From NCBI GenBank assembly GCA_002366675.1, contig DFBO01000071.1, forward strand, positions 1 to 5,617: a stretch of DNA of 5,617 nt, written 5' to 3'. Source of the DNA: Flavobacteriaceae bacterium UBA3078 (lineage in GTDB: Bacteria; Bacteroidota; Bacteroidia; Flavobacteriales; Flavobacteriaceae). This document shows positions 4,536-5,617 of the stretch, piece by piece. The notes below the pieces were generated by a model, which searched no databases, was not told the origin of the DNA, and worked only from the letters and a program-made list of their open reading frames with translations. Position numbers and translations under genes: made by a program. How positions within the stretch are numbered: the first letter of the stretch is position 1; every line of letters begins with the position of its first letter.

Positions 4536-5617
4536 ATGAAAAGAGCATTCTTTTTTACGATGTTTTTGACTTTTTCTTTTGGGCTTTTTGCTCAAATTAC
4601 AATAAAGGATTTTAAATCCAGAAAGTTAAATAGTACTCGACAAATAAAAGTAAAACTTCCAAAAAATTATAACGAAGAGTCTACACAAAAATACCCATTA
4701 ATAATAGTCTTTGATGGCGATTATCTATTTGTTCCAGTAGTTGGACAAACAGAATTTCAAACTTATTTTGACCAAATGCCAAGCTCTATCATTGTGGGGA
4801 TCTCACAAGGAAGTGAAAGGCCTTTTGATAGTATGGTTGATGAAGTTACTGGATTGCCTTTTGAATCTGGAGCTCGTTTTTTTGAATTTATTGGACAAGA
4901 ACTCATCCCTTATTTAGATGGAAAGTATAATACAAGTAAATTTCGTGTAGCAGTTGGACATAATATTATGGGCAATTTTATCAATTCTTTTATGATGAAA
5001 GATTTACCCTTATTTCATGCTTATGTTAATTTGAGCCCAGACCTTAACGGTTCTATGGGAGACAATATCGCTAAACGCCTTGAATGGATAAAAGATGATG
5101 TGTTTTATTACATGGCAACAAGCAGTAATGATAAAACTTACCTAAGAAATAAAATTATTCAAACTCATGAAAAAATTAAAGCTATAGATAACTCTAAATT
5201 AACTTATTATTTTGACGATTTTGAAGGAGAATCTCATTATACATTGGTTACAGGAGCTATTTCTAAAGCATTTGATAAGATATTTGAAATGTATAAACCA
5301 CTTCATGAAAAAGAATTAAAAGAAAAAGTACTTCCTTATGAAGGGACTTTAGATGAGTACTTGGTATCTCGATACAATCGTATTGAAGAGTTGTTTGGTA
5401 TTGTGAAACCTATTTCTGAAGAAGAATTTCAAAAAGTTGTAGAAGTGTCAAAGAAAAGAGAAGATATTGAATCTTTGCAAAAACTCGGAAAACTTGCTAA
5501 TAAGCAAAATCCTGAATTACTTCTAGGAAATTATTATTTAGCTCAATATTCAGAAAAAATTGGAAAGTCTAAAAAAGCCATAAAATTTTACGAAGAAGCA
5601 TTAACATTAACTGAAAC
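4536..5617 (+). CDS. Second esterase D-like alpha/beta-hydrolase-fold protein, paralogue, 3' end cut off
   Basis: An open frame starts with ATG at 4536 and runs without a stop to the window end, giving 360 residues; by comparison with the neighbour about 20 residues are missing. The N-terminus is a signal peptide (MKRAFFF, cut likely between Ala19 and Gln20). The protein aligns with the upstream gene product from residue 1 to 360 without any gap, with about 145 identical positions by hand count (40%). Shared landmarks are Y-P-L-I-I-V-F-D-G-D-Y (53-63), F-F-E-F-I-G-Q-E-L-I-P (115-125), L-S-P-D (166-169), S-H-Y-T-L-V with His234 (233-238) and a TPR-like segment at about 330-360. The elbow reads V-G-H-N-I-M-G-N (140-147), so the expected nucleophile serine is Asn143. 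Loss of the serine in both copies, with different replacements, argues for a non-classical or non-enzymatic role. It is probably periplasmic. The substrate or ligand is unknown. Confidence 0.85.
   Translation, partial: MKRAFFFTMFLTFSFGLFAQITIKDFKSRKLNSTRQIKVKLPKNYNEESTQKYPLIIVFDGDYLFVPVVGQTEFQTYFDQMPSSIIVGISQGSERPFDSMVDEVTGLPFESGARFFEFIGQELIPYLDGKYNTSKFRVAVGHNIMGNFINSFMMKDLPLFHAYVNLSPDLNGSMGDNIAKRLEWIKDDVFYYMATSSNDKTYLRNKIIQTHEKIKAIDNSKLTYYFDDFEGESHYTLVTGAISKAFDKIFEMYKPLHEKELKEKVLPYEGTLDEYLVSRYNRIEELFGIVKPISEEEFQKVVEVSKKREDIESLQKLGKLANKQNPELLLGNYYLAQYSEKIGKSKKAIKFYEEALTLTE

Noticed and set aside
3313..5617. The tandem esterase-like genes as decaying pseudogenes, because the catalytic serine is missing.
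   Set aside because: Both frames are open, signal peptides are intact, and the gap-free alignment at about 40% identity shows long-term selection.
1..5617. Defence system, mobile element, CRISPR array, tRNA or rRNA.
   Set aside because: No repeats with regular spacing, transposase, nuclease or RNA-gene signatures were seen; most of the window is metabolic or envelope-related genes in a typical flavobacterial order.

Overview
The window looks like chromosomal DNA of a marine-type Flavobacteriaceae bacterium (phylum Bacteroidota). The support is a strongly AT-rich composition, the absence of clear Shine-Dalgarno sequences, promoter-like TAnnTTTG (-7) elements of the Bacteroidota type, and a gene order that I recall as typical for this family. 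The genus cannot be told from the sequence. Nothing points to a mobile element, phage, CRISPR array or RNA gene.

Left part (1-938, minus strand): the first 34 codons of a lipoprotein with a lipobox (DUF4270-like by position and by its start) lie 24 bp downstream of a 269-residue protein that resembles only the N-terminal GT5 half of bacterial glycogen synthase. That protein lacks the ADP-glucose-binding KxGGL loop and the whole C-terminal GT-B domain, so it may not be a working glycogen synthase. A 107-bp divergent intergenic region (939-1045) holds back-to-back promoter boxes.

Middle part (1046-3223, plus strand): panC (pantothenate synthetase, GTG start), panD (aspartate 1-decarboxylase, cleavage site Gly24-Ser25) and a YbhN/UPF0104-type multi-spanning membrane protein (TTG start) form a tight run with gaps of 13 and 2 bp. 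PanD makes beta-alanine and PanC joins it to pantoate, so the pair supplies the last two steps to pantothenate and hence CoA. A good Bacteroidota promoter match at the end of panC would start a nearly leaderless panD-flippase transcript.

Right part (3224-5617, plus strand): two tandem paralogous genes, the second cut by the window end. Both encode exported alpha/beta-hydrolase-fold (esterase D-like) proteins with a TPR-like C-terminus. They align without a gap over 360 residues at about 40% identity by hand count. In both, the nucleophile serine of the expected G-H-S-x-x-G elbow is replaced (Asp143 and Asn143), while a candidate catalytic His234 is kept. They therefore look like a duplicated family of non-classical or catalytically dead hydrolases, the most interesting signal here together with the half-size glycogen-synthase-like protein.
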